From contig JBDSBP010000234.1 of the NCBI GenBank assembly GCA_039921525.1, forward strand, positions 1-15,238: DNA of 15,238 bases. Direction: 5' to 3'. Within the stretch, counting starts at the first letter, position 1. Every line of letters begins with the position of its first letter. The position numbers and the translations under genes are program-made. This document shows positions 1 to 7,679 of this stretch, piece after piece. The notes beneath the pieces are model-generated. The model ran no database searches. It saw nothing but the letters and a program-made list of their open reading frames with translations, and was not told where the DNA came from. This DNA comes from JADCRZ01 sp039921525 (GTDB taxonomy: Bacteria > Bacteroidota > Bacteroidia > Chitinophagales > Chitinophagaceae).

Positions 1-95
1 ACCTCCCAGGTCGAACCCTCTTTTTAGTCGGCCTAATCTTTAATTTGTTGGCACTTCGAAAATCCCATACATACAATTCGAAAGTTTGCAGTTAC

Positions 96-1052
96 TTACT
101 GCATCATCTTAAAATACTTCGACTTACTACTTTTCAGTGGCTTTATCTTCTCCAGTGCAGCCCCCGCTTCTATACCCATATCTGCCTCGATAATATCCGC
201 ACCTTCACTTATTAAAGCGTGGTATTGTTTTTCAAGCTCATCCACCCCTTTTATTTTCCCGGTGGCAAAATCCCTGTCTACCGACCGGGAACTTCCCATA
301 ATACACATGGCACCTTTGCTATGGATCAATTCAAATATACCTTTATCCTTTGGTTGCGTATGCGTTACAAATGCCACTACATTTTGCCAGGGAATACCGG
401 TTGAATCAAATCTTGCAACAGCTTCTTTGTCGGGCATCATCACTTCCATTATGATATTTTTATCCATGGCGTAACAACGTTTGGCATCATCAAATGAATA
501 GGCAATAACGATGGCATTGTTTTGAACGTGATGCTCCTGGATCTTTTTAACACGCGCTTCAATGGAGACTTCCTTCATATCAACTACCAATATCGTTTTT
601 CCTTTGGCCCATTCCAATACTTCATCCAATGTTGAAATTCCATAACCAGTAACATTTCCCATAGGATCTTTTAATCGTACTTTTTTAAGCTCTTCATAGG
701 TGTAGTCAATGATCTTCCCATGACCATCGGATGTTCTGTTAAGGGTTGGATCGTGCATTACAACGAGAATGCTGTCTTTGGTATAATGCGGATCCATTTC
801 CATCATGCTCCAGGTATGTGAAAGCGTGTTGTCGAATGTGGCAGGACAGTTCTCAGGAAAACCTTTTATTGGGCCCCCACGGTGAGAAGATAGGAATGGT
901 ATTCTGTCTTTAGTATAATGGAAAAAGTCTTTTAACTGGCTGGCAGATTTAATATCTATTCGATGAAATGCATCGGGTGATGGTGAGCCGGTAAACGCCG
1001 CGAGGAACAGCAAACTAATAATCACGATTATGTTTCGATTAAATTTGTTCAT
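96..1052 (-). CDS. Exported glycerophosphodiester phosphodiesterase family protein
   Basis: The 318-residue product should hydrolyse glycerophosphodiesters to glycerol-3-phosphate and an alcohol, outside the cytoplasm. A hydrophobic signal peptide covers about residues 8-22. The GDPD active site is complete: SHRG with His57-Arg58, the PENCPATF segment (Glu67-Asn68), MEMDPHYTKD with Glu85 and Asp87 as likely metal ligands, and VVMHDPTLNRTSDG with His100-Asp101. The central part (DEVLEWAKGKTILVVDMK) and the C-terminal IIEADMG fit the expected TIM barrel. It lies 33 bp downstream of the sulfatase on the same strand, in an AT-rich spacer with no visible terminator, so co-transcription is likely. 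Seen: motifs and signal peptide. Inferred: the substrate, because exported Bacteroidota members of this family are often uncharacterised. Confidence 0.9.
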   Translation of the reverse strand: MNKFNRNIIVIISLLFLAAFTGSPSPDAFHRIDIKSASQLKDFFHYTKDRIPFLSSHRGGPIKGFPENCPATFDNTLSHTWSMMEMDPHYTKDSILVVMHDPTLNRTSDGHGKIIDYTYEELKKVRLKDPMGNVTGYGISTLDEVLEWAKGKTILVVDMKEVSIEARVKKIQEHHVQNNAIVIAYSFDDAKRCYAMDKNIIMEVMMPDKEAVARFDSTGIPWQNVVAFVTHTQPKDKGIFELIHSKGAMCIMGSSRSVDRDFATGKIKGVDELEKQYHALISEGADIIEADMGIEAGAALEKIKPLKSSKSKYFKMMQ

Positions 1053-1085
1053 ATTTTTATTTTTATTTAAATTATTAATTTCTAG

Positions 1086-2477
1086 TCATAATGTTTTCAT
1101 TTTATCATACGGAAAGTAAGGAGGATCAGGAACACGGCATTTCAATAGAATGCCTTCTGCTTTTTTAATGATATCCGGGTGTTCCTTCGCAACGTCCGTC
1201 TTCTCCCCGGGGTCCGTATCAAGATCATATAATTCTAATGGCGCCATTTTATTTTTCAACATATTTTTTTTAACCAACTTCCACTTGCCTATTCGCAAAG
1301 CAATGCTTTCTACCCAGTTCCTGGGAATTTTGTTACCGCTCGGCTTATCCCAATTATAATTGTAATTGAAATATTCCCAATATAAATATTCATGATCGGC
1401 TTGTTTCTTATTCATTAGTTCCGGAAGAAAAGAAACACCGTCAATACCAGCCGGAACGGGTATCCCGGCCATGTTACAGATAGAAGGCAGGACATCCCAT
1501 GATGCGGTGATATGGTCAGATACCTGCCCAGCTTTTATTTTGCCAGGCCAGCAAGCGATGAGGGGAACCCGTATGCCTCCTTCAGATAATCCAAATTTAG
1601 AGCCGCTCAAAATTCCATTGCTTTTGAAGAACTGCGCAAAGCCCATGTTCGCGCCATTATCACTGGCGAACATAATAACGGTATTATCTGCCAATCCCTT
1701 TTCTTTCAACAATGCCAATATCTGTCCAATATTCTTATCGAGTTTACTAATCATGGTTGCATATACCTGGAACTGTTTGGACCAGCCCGTGGTGGTATAC
1801 GGAGTATCGGGTGGAAGGGTATAGGCTCCATGCGGAAGGGTATAAGGAAGATAAAGATAGAAGGGTTGTTCACTGCCTGCTTTATTCAAATATTCCATAG
1901 TTTTTTCAAAAATAAGATCATGACTATAAGCACCATGTGCGCTGTCCTTATTGGCTTCAATATTAAATTTCCTACCTGTCTCATACAGGTAAGAAGGATA
2001 ATAGTCATGAGCATGTATCTGGTCGAGGTATCCATAGGTATAATCAAATCCTTGTTTTTCAGGACCATGCTTTTCGCCTCCCATTCCCCATTTTCCTATA
2101 AGTGCTGTTTTATAACCTGCTTTTTTAAGATATTCAGGAATAGTTATTTTATTATCCGGCATAGGCGGATCTTCCTTTTCATCCGTTAAAAAATTACCCC
2201 TGATAAACGTGTGTCCAGTATGCATGCCCGTTAGCATGGTTTCCCTGGAGGGGGCGCAGACACTGGAACCTGAATAATAATTGGTGAATCGCATACCGTT
2301 TGCACAGAGCGCATCGAGGTTAGGCGTTTTAATCATCTTTTGCCCATAACAACCAAGGTCACCATAACCAAGGTCATCAGCAAGAATGAAAACTATATTG
2401 GGTTTTTTCTGAGCCGATGCAATGGTCGATGAACCAATTAATAAAAAGAGCAGGATATGAAATTTTATTCCAGGCAT
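1086..2477 (-). CDS. Exported arylsulfatase-like sulfatase (Cys-type)
   Basis: This 463-residue alkaline-phosphatase-superfamily sulfatase should remove sulfate from an organic sulfate ester, perhaps a sulfated glycan, in the periplasm. A signal peptide ends near residue 22 (ASAQ). The mature protein opens with PNIVFILADDLGYGDLGCYG, whose Asp34-Asp35 bind the metal. The sulfatase signature SSVCAPSRETMLTG carries Cys74, which must be converted to formylglycine by a formylglycine-generating enzyme encoded elsewhere. A later FASDNGA segment supplies the distal metal ligands, and the C-terminal half ends in the usual LYDLDTDPGEKTDV segment. Length and motif order are typical of the family and nothing suggests damage. 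It is the first gene of a likely two-gene unit with the phosphodiesterase. The substrate cannot be read from the sequence. Confidence 0.93.
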   Translation of the reverse strand: MPGIKFHILLFLLIGSSTIASAQKKPNIVFILADDLGYGDLGCYGQKMIKTPNLDALCANGMRFTNYYSGSSVCAPSRETMLTGMHTGHTFIRGNFLTDEKEDPPMPDNKITIPEYLKKAGYKTALIGKWGMGGEKHGPEKQGFDYTYGYLDQIHAHDYYPSYLYETGRKFNIEANKDSAHGAYSHDLIFEKTMEYLNKAGSEQPFYLYLPYTLPHGAYTLPPDTPYTTTGWSKQFQVYATMISKLDKNIGQILALLKEKGLADNTVIMFASDNGANMGFAQFFKSNGILSGSKFGLSEGGIRVPLIACWPGKIKAGQVSDHITASWDVLPSICNMAGIPVPAGIDGVSFLPELMNKKQADHEYLYWEYFNYNYNWDKPSGNKIPRNWVESIALRIGKWKLVKKNMLKNKMAPLELYDLDTDPGEKTDVAKEHPDIIKKAEGILLKCRVPDPPYFPYDKMKTL

Positions 2478-2506
2478 ATTTTGAGATTAAGACGTGAGAG
2501 ATATCA

Positions 2507-2608
2507 GCCACCAAGGTACTAAGGCGAAGAAGGGCAAAGAAGAATTTTTGTCTTCACTTCTGGATTGAAAAATCCTCTTGGTCCCTTGTGCCTTCGTGTT
2601 TTTGTGGC
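2507..2608. repeat. Degenerate inverted repeat in the sulfatase upstream spacer
   Basis: The left arm starts GCCACCAAGGTACTAAGGCG at 2507 and the right arm ends in GTGGC at 2608. The reverse complement of the right arm starts GCCACAAAAACACGAAGGCA, so the arms share GCCAC and an AC-n-AAGGC core but differ in between. The look (runs of AAGGC and AAGG separated by about 8-10 bases) resembles the dispersed intergenic repeats I associate with Bacteroidota genomes. It would lie in the sulfatase mRNA leader if the candidate -7 box at 2629 is used. Its copy number cannot be judged from one window. Confidence 0.45.
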
Positions 2609-2628
2609 CTCGTAGATAGATAGACATA

Positions 2629-2636
2629 CGAAGGTA
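2629..2636 (-). promoter_or_regulatory. Candidate -7 box for the sulfatase operon
   Basis: On the minus strand this reads TACCTTCG, one mismatch from the Bacteroidota -7 consensus TAnnTTTG. No TTG (-33) was found at the expected spacing. It would give a leader of about 145 nt containing the inverted repeat. The remaining spacer up to 2800 is AT-rich and I see no other feature in it. Confidence 0.3.
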
Positions 2637-2802
2637 GTTTATGAGAAACAGTGTTCAGGGCGAAAGAAAGGAGTTAATATTAAAATAATTCACTCAGTAT
2701 AAACCCTTATATATATTTATCATCATATTAAATTATTGTCAACAAACAATACTGATTTATCCACATTGCTTATAAAAGCATAAGTAAAAGAGCATATTTC
2801 CT

Positions 2803-2810
2803 TACTTTTG
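2803..2810 (+). promoter_or_regulatory. Candidate -7 box (TACTTTTG) for the CBM48-like gene
   Basis: TACTTTTG is an exact match to TAnnTTTG and ends 37 bases before the ATG at 2848, giving a short AT-rich leader typical of Bacteroidota. A TTG at 2766-2768 is too far upstream to be a good -33 element, so only the -7 half is supported. Confidence 0.5.
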
Positions 2811-2847
2811 CCGAAGAATAAAGTAATAAATTAAAGATTAAAATAAA

Positions 2848-3138
2848 ATGGTGCAGAAAACTTACCTCAAGACGAAAAATTATTGTAAAGTAAAATTTAC
2901 TTTTAAAGTTGAAAATGCAGAAACAATTGAAATCCTGGGACTGAATAGTGACTGGCAAAATTCGATAATAATGAGTAAGAAGAAGGACGGTTCTTTTACA
3001 TGTGATGTGTCACTACCCAAGAATACGCAACATGAATTTAAATACCGGGTAAACGAAACAAATTGGTTCAACGAACCAGAAGCAGATAGCCAAAATCCTA
3101 ATATATTTGGTGGTAGTAACAGCGTAATAGTTATTTAA
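2848..3138 (+). CDS. Small isoamylase early-set / CBM48-like domain protein
   Basis: This 96-residue protein is a single beta-sandwich of the glycogen-binding (isoamylase N-terminal, AMPK-beta-like) type. The pattern is seen in KVKFTF (15-20), the AETIEILGLNSDW stretch ending in Trp36, the GSFTCDVSLP turn (49-57), HEFKYRV (62-68) and the Trp73...EPEAD...NPNIFGG end. It lacks a signal peptide and any catalytic domain, so it is a cytoplasmic single-domain protein. Such stand-alone domains are common in Bacteroidota and their partners are mostly unknown; binding an alpha-glucan is an inference. It has its own promoter-like box and is convergent with the TIR/STAND operon, so it is probably a single-gene unit. 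Fold assignment is fairly sure, function is not. Confidence 0.75.
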   Translation: MVQKTYLKTKNYCKVKFTFKVENAETIEILGLNSDWQNSIIMSKKKDGSFTCDVSLPKNTQHEFKYRVNETNWFNEPEADSQNPNIFGGSNSVIVI

Positions 3139-3205
3139 ATTACCCAATACTTTCTCATTTAACATTCTAGCCGAACATTTTTAAAAATCAGTGTACTGAA
3201 AGTTG

Positions 3206-3343
3206 TCACCTGACCATCTTATAACCTTGCTTATGGCTGGGATCAATGCTTTTTAAGAATCTTCCCAATTTTAAATTGCTGCCATATTGAACTTCTTTTA
3301 CCTGTAACAAGATAGAAGTTGCCATGATATTAACAGACGTCAT
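3206..3343 (-). CDS. Possible 45-residue peptide at the end of the TIR/STAND operon
   Basis: An open frame starts at an ATG (3341-3343) three bases after the stop codon of the TPR-like gene and ends at TGA (3206-3208). The product begins MTSVNIMATSILLQVKEVQY and ends in a basic HKQGYKMVR tail; I recognise no family. The tight spacing matches the rest of this operon, which is the main argument for it. Against it are its length, the lack of any domain and the absence of a clear ribosome binding site, although such sites are weak throughout this window. Confidence 0.3.
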   Translation of the reverse strand: MTSVNIMATSILLQVKEVQYGSNLKLGRFLKSIDPSHKQGYKMVR

Positions 3344-3346
3344 TGG

Positions 3347-3640
3347 CTAAAACTTCCTTGTAATAACTTTTTTTGTACCACTGATCTGTTTTTTTCTGTT
3401 GACGTCTGCTATAAGGCCATCCAACGTTTTTTTTTGAGCGACACTTACCTGGGCACAATACTTTGCCGCCTGGTACTGAGCGATAGCCTGGTCATAGTTT
3501 CCGATCTTATTCAATGAGTCGCCACGGTTCTTGTATATTGTGTAACAATCCACGGGCGCCAATGTATGCGCTGCAATTATTTGGCAGAACGAAATAACTG
3601 ACAGGAAAAAAATAGCAGGAAAAAAAATCTTCTTTTTCAT
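3347..3640 (-). CDS. Small exported TPR-like protein
   Basis: The 97-residue product has a strong signal peptide (MKKK followed by a hydrophobic stretch to about residue 24). One tetratricopeptide-like hairpin covers about residues 33-66, with the typical YKNRGDSLNKIGNYDQAIAQ pattern. Two cysteines (32 and 62) flank it and could pair in the periplasm. The C-terminus is basic. Its ATG overlaps the TGA of the STAND NTPase gene (ATGA at 3637-3640), which indicates translational coupling. As the STAND protein is predicted to place its own helical C-terminus in the periplasm, this protein is a plausible binding partner or regulator there. That role is inferred; the export signal and the repeat are visible. 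Confidence 0.7.
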   Translation of the reverse strand: MKKKIFFPAIFFLSVISFCQIIAAHTLAPVDCYTIYKNRGDSLNKIGNYDQAIAQYQAAKYCAQVSVAQKKTLDGLIADVNRKKQISGTKKVITRKF

Positions 3641-5679
3641 TGTTTTAAAACTTTTTGTAAACTGTCGAGAACAAATATGGCATAAGGATTTAACTCTATA
3701 GAGTTTCGTTTTGCGGAAGAATCTACGAAATGTGCTTTAATGTAAGCCCTCTGGGCGCGTTGCTGCATATCCGCATTTAAAAAAACCAATACCCCATTAA
3801 TACATTGTCCAAAATAGAGTGGAATTTTTTTATCAATTTCAACTAGTCTCGGTTCAACCCTATTATTCACATCTTTGGAAGTAAACCCAGCTTGTTGCGC
3901 TTTTTTATAGAATTCACGGGCCTTTAGTAATTTCTGGCTCTCCAGTGCTTCAAGGAGGGATTTACCGTCAAGATCTGTAAATGCTGCCAGTCCGGTTTGT
4001 TGCGAAGCCAAAGAATCAGCAATTGCTATTAAGGAATCGGCAATAAATAATGAAGGCGCCGTAGATATTAAATTATCCGCGATGTTGATATTGGCAGTAT
4101 ATTCAACCTTTTTTTTATTTTCCGCTTCGGATGAATCAGCCAGTTTTTTCAAGGTAACCTGGAAAGAAAAGTTGAAAACGCTGAAAATATTTTGCTCCTT
4201 TAAAACCGAGTCTGCCTTGTCAAATTCCTGCGTAAACATAAAATTCTTTGCAGTAGCTATTTTTGTCTGGGCATCTAACCGCATAATATGACGAAAGGCA
4301 AACAGCAAGCCGATTAACATAATGCCGAGGATAAAGGAAAACATTCGGAACCTCCGATTAATTTTTTGCTCCTGTTGCAACTGGCGATCTTTTTTCTCCT
4401 GTTCTTCCATGAGCAGTTGCCTTTCTCTTAACTCGTTCAACCTGTTTTCTTCTTCCGTTCTTTGCTGCTTTAATTTCAAAATAGAAGGCAGCAAACGATC
4501 ATGACTAATTTCAAAATACCTGGCATTTCTATCGTTGTAAACCCGAATAAGCCTGGTAGTATTCAGCAGGTAATCCAGCAATTCTTTTGAGAAACCCTCC
4601 TTCACCAATAAAATTTCAGGTAAACTAATACGCCTGTTTTCCACTATCAGCTTATCTTCAATTAATTCGATGGCTTTTTGCCGCATCTGCTGATCGCGTA
4701 TAGATTGAAGCTGATTGGTATAATAATTTTTAGTGATATTATCCATTCCCGTTTCTCCACCCAGTTCTTCCCTGTTTATCCATAGCGATTTCTCTTTTTT
4801 TTGGTAACGGTCTATGATTCTTTTCTCGAGTTCCTGACACAGTATCTGCAACTGAAAACTCTCTACTTCTCCCTCTTCATTTTTCAAATAATTACATATT
4901 TCTGTTACCGCTTCTTCTTCAAAGTTAAAAGAAGGCGATGCGAATTCATTCTTTGGAAGTAAGGCCGGTAGTAATATGGCTTGCTCCGCCTGTTTTACAC
5001 TAAGAGGTTTTAAATGAAACCGGTTACGCAGAATCAGCGGAATTTTTTTGGAAAAGTCGTCAAGCAGCTTAAGCTTATCGGCACGAATAAGAAATAATAA
5101 TTTTATCCGTGCAGGCGCATAGTATTTCATCTCGGCCGGTGTTGGATCTGTTTCCCTGAACTTCACCCTCATTTCTTCTCTCACGGAATCGGGCAGATAT
5201 GGGTTGACGAGGTCGGCTAACTCATTGATACATTCTTCCCTGCGAAGTTTAGGATGATTAAAGAATTCTTCAAACTGGTCAAAGATAAAAAGGGGCAGTT
5301 TGTTATTAAAATCGCAGTCTTTATACAATCGCCAAAGATTGCTTTCCTGTGTTGATGCGGCTAATTTATCCCCCCTTTTATATTCGAAAAGTACATCGGA
5401 AATAGTTTGAAATGGTGATATGGCTGTATCCTGGAAACGGAACTTTACAGGTTCGATATTTTCCTTTTTCAGTTCAGGAATAAGGCCGGCATTGAGCATG
5501 GAGGTTTTACCTATTCCTGAATCGGCGAAAATAACAAATACATCATACGTTTTTAATGAATAAATCAGATCATGCGTTTCCTGTTCTCGTCCAAAGAAAA
5601 TGCTTCGCTGATGGGGTTCAAAAAATTTTGTTCCCGGGTACCTGTATTGTTCTATATGATGTTCGAATTCTATTCCCAT
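3637..5679 (-). CDS. Membrane-anchored STAND-type (nSTAND1-like) P-loop NTPase
   Basis: This 680-residue protein combines a cytoplasmic NTPase with a predicted periplasmic tail. The N-terminus has the nSTAND1-like lead-in (PGTKFFEPHQRSIFFGRE), Walker A at about 52-60 (ADSGIGKTS, Lys58-Thr59) and Walker B at 129-138 (PLFIFDQFEE, Asp134). A sensor-like strand follows at 194-203 (LLFLIRADKL). A winged-helix-like segment ends in EISHDRLLPSI (390-400), the usual end of the STAND module. A charged coiled coil (about 401-442) leads to one membrane helix (about 445-462) with more basic residues before it (KINRRFR), so the NTPase should be inside. Residues 471-680 are helical and TPR-like. STAND proteins normally act as switches that oligomerise on ligand binding. 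The gene overlaps the SIR2/TIR gene by 10 bp and the TPR gene by 4 bp, so the products probably work together. Confidence 0.82.
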   Translation of the reverse strand: MGIEFEHHIEQYRYPGTKFFEPHQRSIFFGREQETHDLIYSLKTYDVFVIFADSGIGKTSMLNAGLIPELKKENIEPVKFRFQDTAISPFQTISDVLFEYKRGDKLAASTQESNLWRLYKDCDFNNKLPLFIFDQFEEFFNHPKLRREECINELADLVNPYLPDSVREEMRVKFRETDPTPAEMKYYAPARIKLLFLIRADKLKLLDDFSKKIPLILRNRFHLKPLSVKQAEQAILLPALLPKNEFASPSFNFEEEAVTEICNYLKNEEGEVESFQLQILCQELEKRIIDRYQKKEKSLWINREELGGETGMDNITKNYYTNQLQSIRDQQMRQKAIELIEDKLIVENRRISLPEILLVKEGFSKELLDYLLNTTRLIRVYNDRNARYFEISHDRLLPSILKLKQQRTEEENRLNELRERQLLMEEQEKKDRQLQQEQKINRRFRMFSFILGIMLIGLLFAFRHIMRLDAQTKIATAKNFMFTQEFDKADSVLKEQNIFSVFNFSFQVTLKKLADSSEAENKKKVEYTANINIADNLISTAPSLFIADSLIAIADSLASQQTGLAAFTDLDGKSLLEALESQKLLKAREFYKKAQQAGFTSKDVNNRVEPRLVEIDKKIPLYFGQCINGVLVFLNADMQQRAQRAYIKAHFVDSSAKRNSIELNPYAIFVLDSLQKVLKQ

Positions 5680-7046
5680 AAAACTTTTGTTATGGCATTA
5701 GCTATTTCATAAAGGATCTTATCGGGGTCTTCCTGCTGTTGCAATTTTATAGGTATACGATTGGCAGGTAATATATTTTTCTGAAGCAAATTATTTATGG
5801 GGGTTTCCTGCCAGGGGCAGGCGCTTTTAATAATAGCAAAAACCTTTTTCGGATTTGTTAAAGCCTGTGCACTGTCAAGTGATGGCTTTACGTAACGCTC
5901 GTACATGGGATCATTTAAAAACTGAGCGCTGATGATCAGCATTATACTATCGGCTGCCTGAAATTGTTCATCCTCTATTTTTAAGGGGTTTTCTCCCGGA
6001 AGTATATTATCTCTCGTCCATATTAATAATACCTTTTTATCGATCCAGGGTTTGAATTGGTAAAGCAACGATCTCATCAGTTCTTCATCCGTATCATCAT
6101 AGGCAATAAACATTTTTTTAAGGGTAACCGGTAACACATCTTCATACCGTTTTCTATATTCCTCCCATAGCTTGTTAATAAACTCTTCAGAATTGTTTTT
6201 GATGAAAATAAATCCGTACCTGTTTTTGTAAAATTCCAAAACGGGCTCCGGGAAAAAAAATGACTTTCGTTTAGGCGAATAAGTATGAGATTCCTTATGA
6301 ATTTTAAGCATCTCCATCAGTAACCGGAAATCCCAATTCTCCAGGTTACAGTCCAGAAAAATAAAAATTTTCTCATTATCAAACCGGCTTATAACGCCTT
6401 CGGGTACACGGGGATTACTACTTACCAGGTTGCGCACGAATTCCACATGATCTTCTTCCGTTAAAACAAGAGAGCTTACGTTATAGTCGGACCTGGTTTT
6501 TAACATGGTACCAAGCAAATTATAGATTAAAAACTGGTCTTTATCCAATTTTAGATCCGTTTGTTTATCAGGTTTATAATCATAAAATGAGAACACTTCG
6601 TTAGGCTTTACTACGGTTTCAAAAAAATTATCCGGCTGCATATTTACTATCGTGTGCCAGGGTAACAGCAGTATGGTTTTGTATAACGCGGGGATAGGTT
6701 CGCCTAACGTAGTTTTCAGTTGCGCCACCTGCGTTTTGTACACTTCCGCTATTTCATCTTCCAGCCTGATACGATTATTTTTTTTGAAGGCCAGGAATTT
6801 ATGTGTGATATAATAAAGGTTTTGTCGCTGATCCTTGTCAAATTCGTAATGATTTTTTTCTAATATCTCAGACAAATAAAAAGCAGCCAGGCTATAAAAA
6901 TCAACCTTTTCACCTTCCAGGGGATATACCGGTAGCGACCGTCCTAAAAAAAGAACGCATCTTTTTTTGTGAACGTCCCTTGTCAGGTCATCCCAATCGA
7001 TTTCGTCAATATTCTGCTCCGGCAGTGAAACGGTTTCCATCATCAT
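5670..7046 (-). CDS. SIR2-like/TIR-like fusion protein with eroded catalytic positions
   Basis: The start is placed at the ATG at 7046; an in-frame TTG at 7067 would add seven residues, and ATGs follow at 7043 and 7040. Counting from 7046 (458 residues), positions 31-244 read as a SIR2_2-type domain: CVLFLGRSLP (Gly-rich loop), HTIVNMQPDNFFE (131-143), FLIYNLLGTM (172-181), LVLTEEDHVEFV (193-204) and IFIFLDCNLENWDFRLL (from 227). In active members the second motif carries TNYD and the third LHG; here they read MQPD and LLG, so the catalytic Asn and His seem lost. Residues 310-458 read as TIR-like: KKMFIAYDDTDEEL, LLIWTRDNILPGE, IMLIISAQFL and ACPWQETP. The helix that normally bears the NADase Glu reads MYERYVKPSL and does not align a Glu there. 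It is probably a binding or regulatory subunit rather than an enzyme (inference). It overlaps the STAND gene by 10 bp. Confidence 0.75.
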   Translation of the reverse strand: MMMETVSLPEQNIDEIDWDDLTRDVHKKRCVLFLGRSLPVYPLEGEKVDFYSLAAFYLSEILEKNHYEFDKDQRQNLYYITHKFLAFKKNNRIRLEDEIAEVYKTQVAQLKTTLGEPIPALYKTILLLPWHTIVNMQPDNFFETVVKPNEVFSFYDYKPDKQTDLKLDKDQFLIYNLLGTMLKTRSDYNVSSLVLTEEDHVEFVRNLVSSNPRVPEGVISRFDNEKIFIFLDCNLENWDFRLLMEMLKIHKESHTYSPKRKSFFFPEPVLEFYKNRYGFIFIKNNSEEFINKLWEEYRKRYEDVLPVTLKKMFIAYDDTDEELMRSLLYQFKPWIDKKVLLIWTRDNILPGENPLKIEDEQFQAADSIMLIISAQFLNDPMYERYVKPSLDSAQALTNPKKVFAIIKSACPWQETPINNLLQKNILPANRIPIKLQQQEDPDKILYEIANAITKVLWE

Positions 7047-7070
7047 TTTTTTTAAAATGTAACCCAAAAG

Positions 7071-7577
7071 CTAAGACAGTCCCAGCTTACTTTTCCATGA
7101 CCTTATCACGGCCTGAACACCATTAACCACTTCCAATAAGGCGGTATCTCTATCCGGAAAATCCTTGATTGGCCTGGCTTTGTGGGGAAGGGCTGAAAAT
7201 TGGGATAACGGCGTCTGCATCCAGGCGCATGGGCTCAGAATAACCGGCAGGGCCGTTACGCTCCCAACTTTCTGCCTCGACAATGTTTGCTCCACTTCCA
7301 TGTTCCATATATAATCGGTGGTTAAAAAATTTGCGCTTACTAACATTAAAACAATGTGGGAAGCATGGAGTTTGTCTTTAATTTCCTGGTCCCATTGTAT
7401 GCCCGGTTCCAGGAGCCCATCCTGCCAAAATTCTATTTGTTTATCACTTATAGTCAGCACCTTTAATTGAGTCAGCAAATCATTCATTAAATCAGTGTCC
7501 TTACTGGAATAGGAAATGAAAATTTTCACTTTATTGCTTCTTAGGGTAGCCTGGGTGGTGTCATTTTCCATACGCAT
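7071..7577 (-). CDS. TIR domain protein, likely NAD-cleaving effector
   Basis: A 168-residue protein made almost entirely of one TIR domain. Box 1 is VKIFISYSSKD (17-27), followed by the acidic stretch around IEFWQDGLLEPGIQWDQEI (48-66). The strand IVLMLVSANFL (75-85) leads to TTDYIWNMEVEQTL, where Glu94 occupies the position of the catalytic Glu of TIR NADases. The C-terminal PVILSPCAWMQTPLSQFSAL is typical of bacterial stand-alone TIRs. No signal peptide or membrane segment is present, so it acts in the cytoplasm. It is the first gene of the operon that continues with the SIR2/TIR fusion, the STAND NTPase and the TPR protein. Cleaving NAD or making a cyclic ADP-ribose-type signal is known for the family; for this protein it is inferred from the retained Glu. 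An ATG at 7571 is an alternative start. Confidence 0.85.
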   Translation of the reverse strand: MRMENDTTQATLRSNKVKIFISYSSKDTDLMNDLLTQLKVLTISDKQIEFWQDGLLEPGIQWDQEIKDKLHASHIVLMLVSANFLTTDYIWNMEVEQTLSRQKVGSVTALPVILSPCAWMQTPLSQFSALPHKARPIKDFPDRDTALLEVVNGVQAVIRSWKSKLGLS

Positions 7578-7589
7578 GCAGTTAGTTTC

Positions 7590-7597
7590 TAAAAGTA
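7590..7597 (-). promoter_or_regulatory. Weak candidate -7 box for the TIR/STAND operon
   Basis: On the minus strand this reads TACTTTTA, one base from TAnnTTTG, and it is the best match in the spacer. It ends 12 bases from the ATG at 7577, which leaves a very short leader and would fit the second ATG at 7571 better. No -33 TTG is visible. Confidence 0.22.
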
Positions 7598-7679
7598 TAA
7601 AATAATTTGCAGAATCTTGTAGCCATTTATTAGCAGCATGTTTACTGCGGGAAATTGAGATGCATTGAGCAAACTTTTG

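Noticed and set aside
1..95. Possible end of a gene or tRNA-like GGTTCGA stretch at the left edge
   Set aside because: The forward frames end within 45 bases or continue only as a frame antisense to the phosphodiesterase gene, and the GGTTCGA-like bases on the minus strand lack the pairing of a tRNA arm; nothing can be supported.
1830..2189. Long open frame opposite the sulfatase gene
   Set aside because: It is antisense to a gene with complete family motifs and its translation shows no domain or signal.
3139..3205. Terminator between the convergent CBM48-like gene and the TIR/STAND operon
   Set aside because: Only a short AT palindrome around 3176-3189 is visible, without a GC stem, so it is not a convincing terminator.
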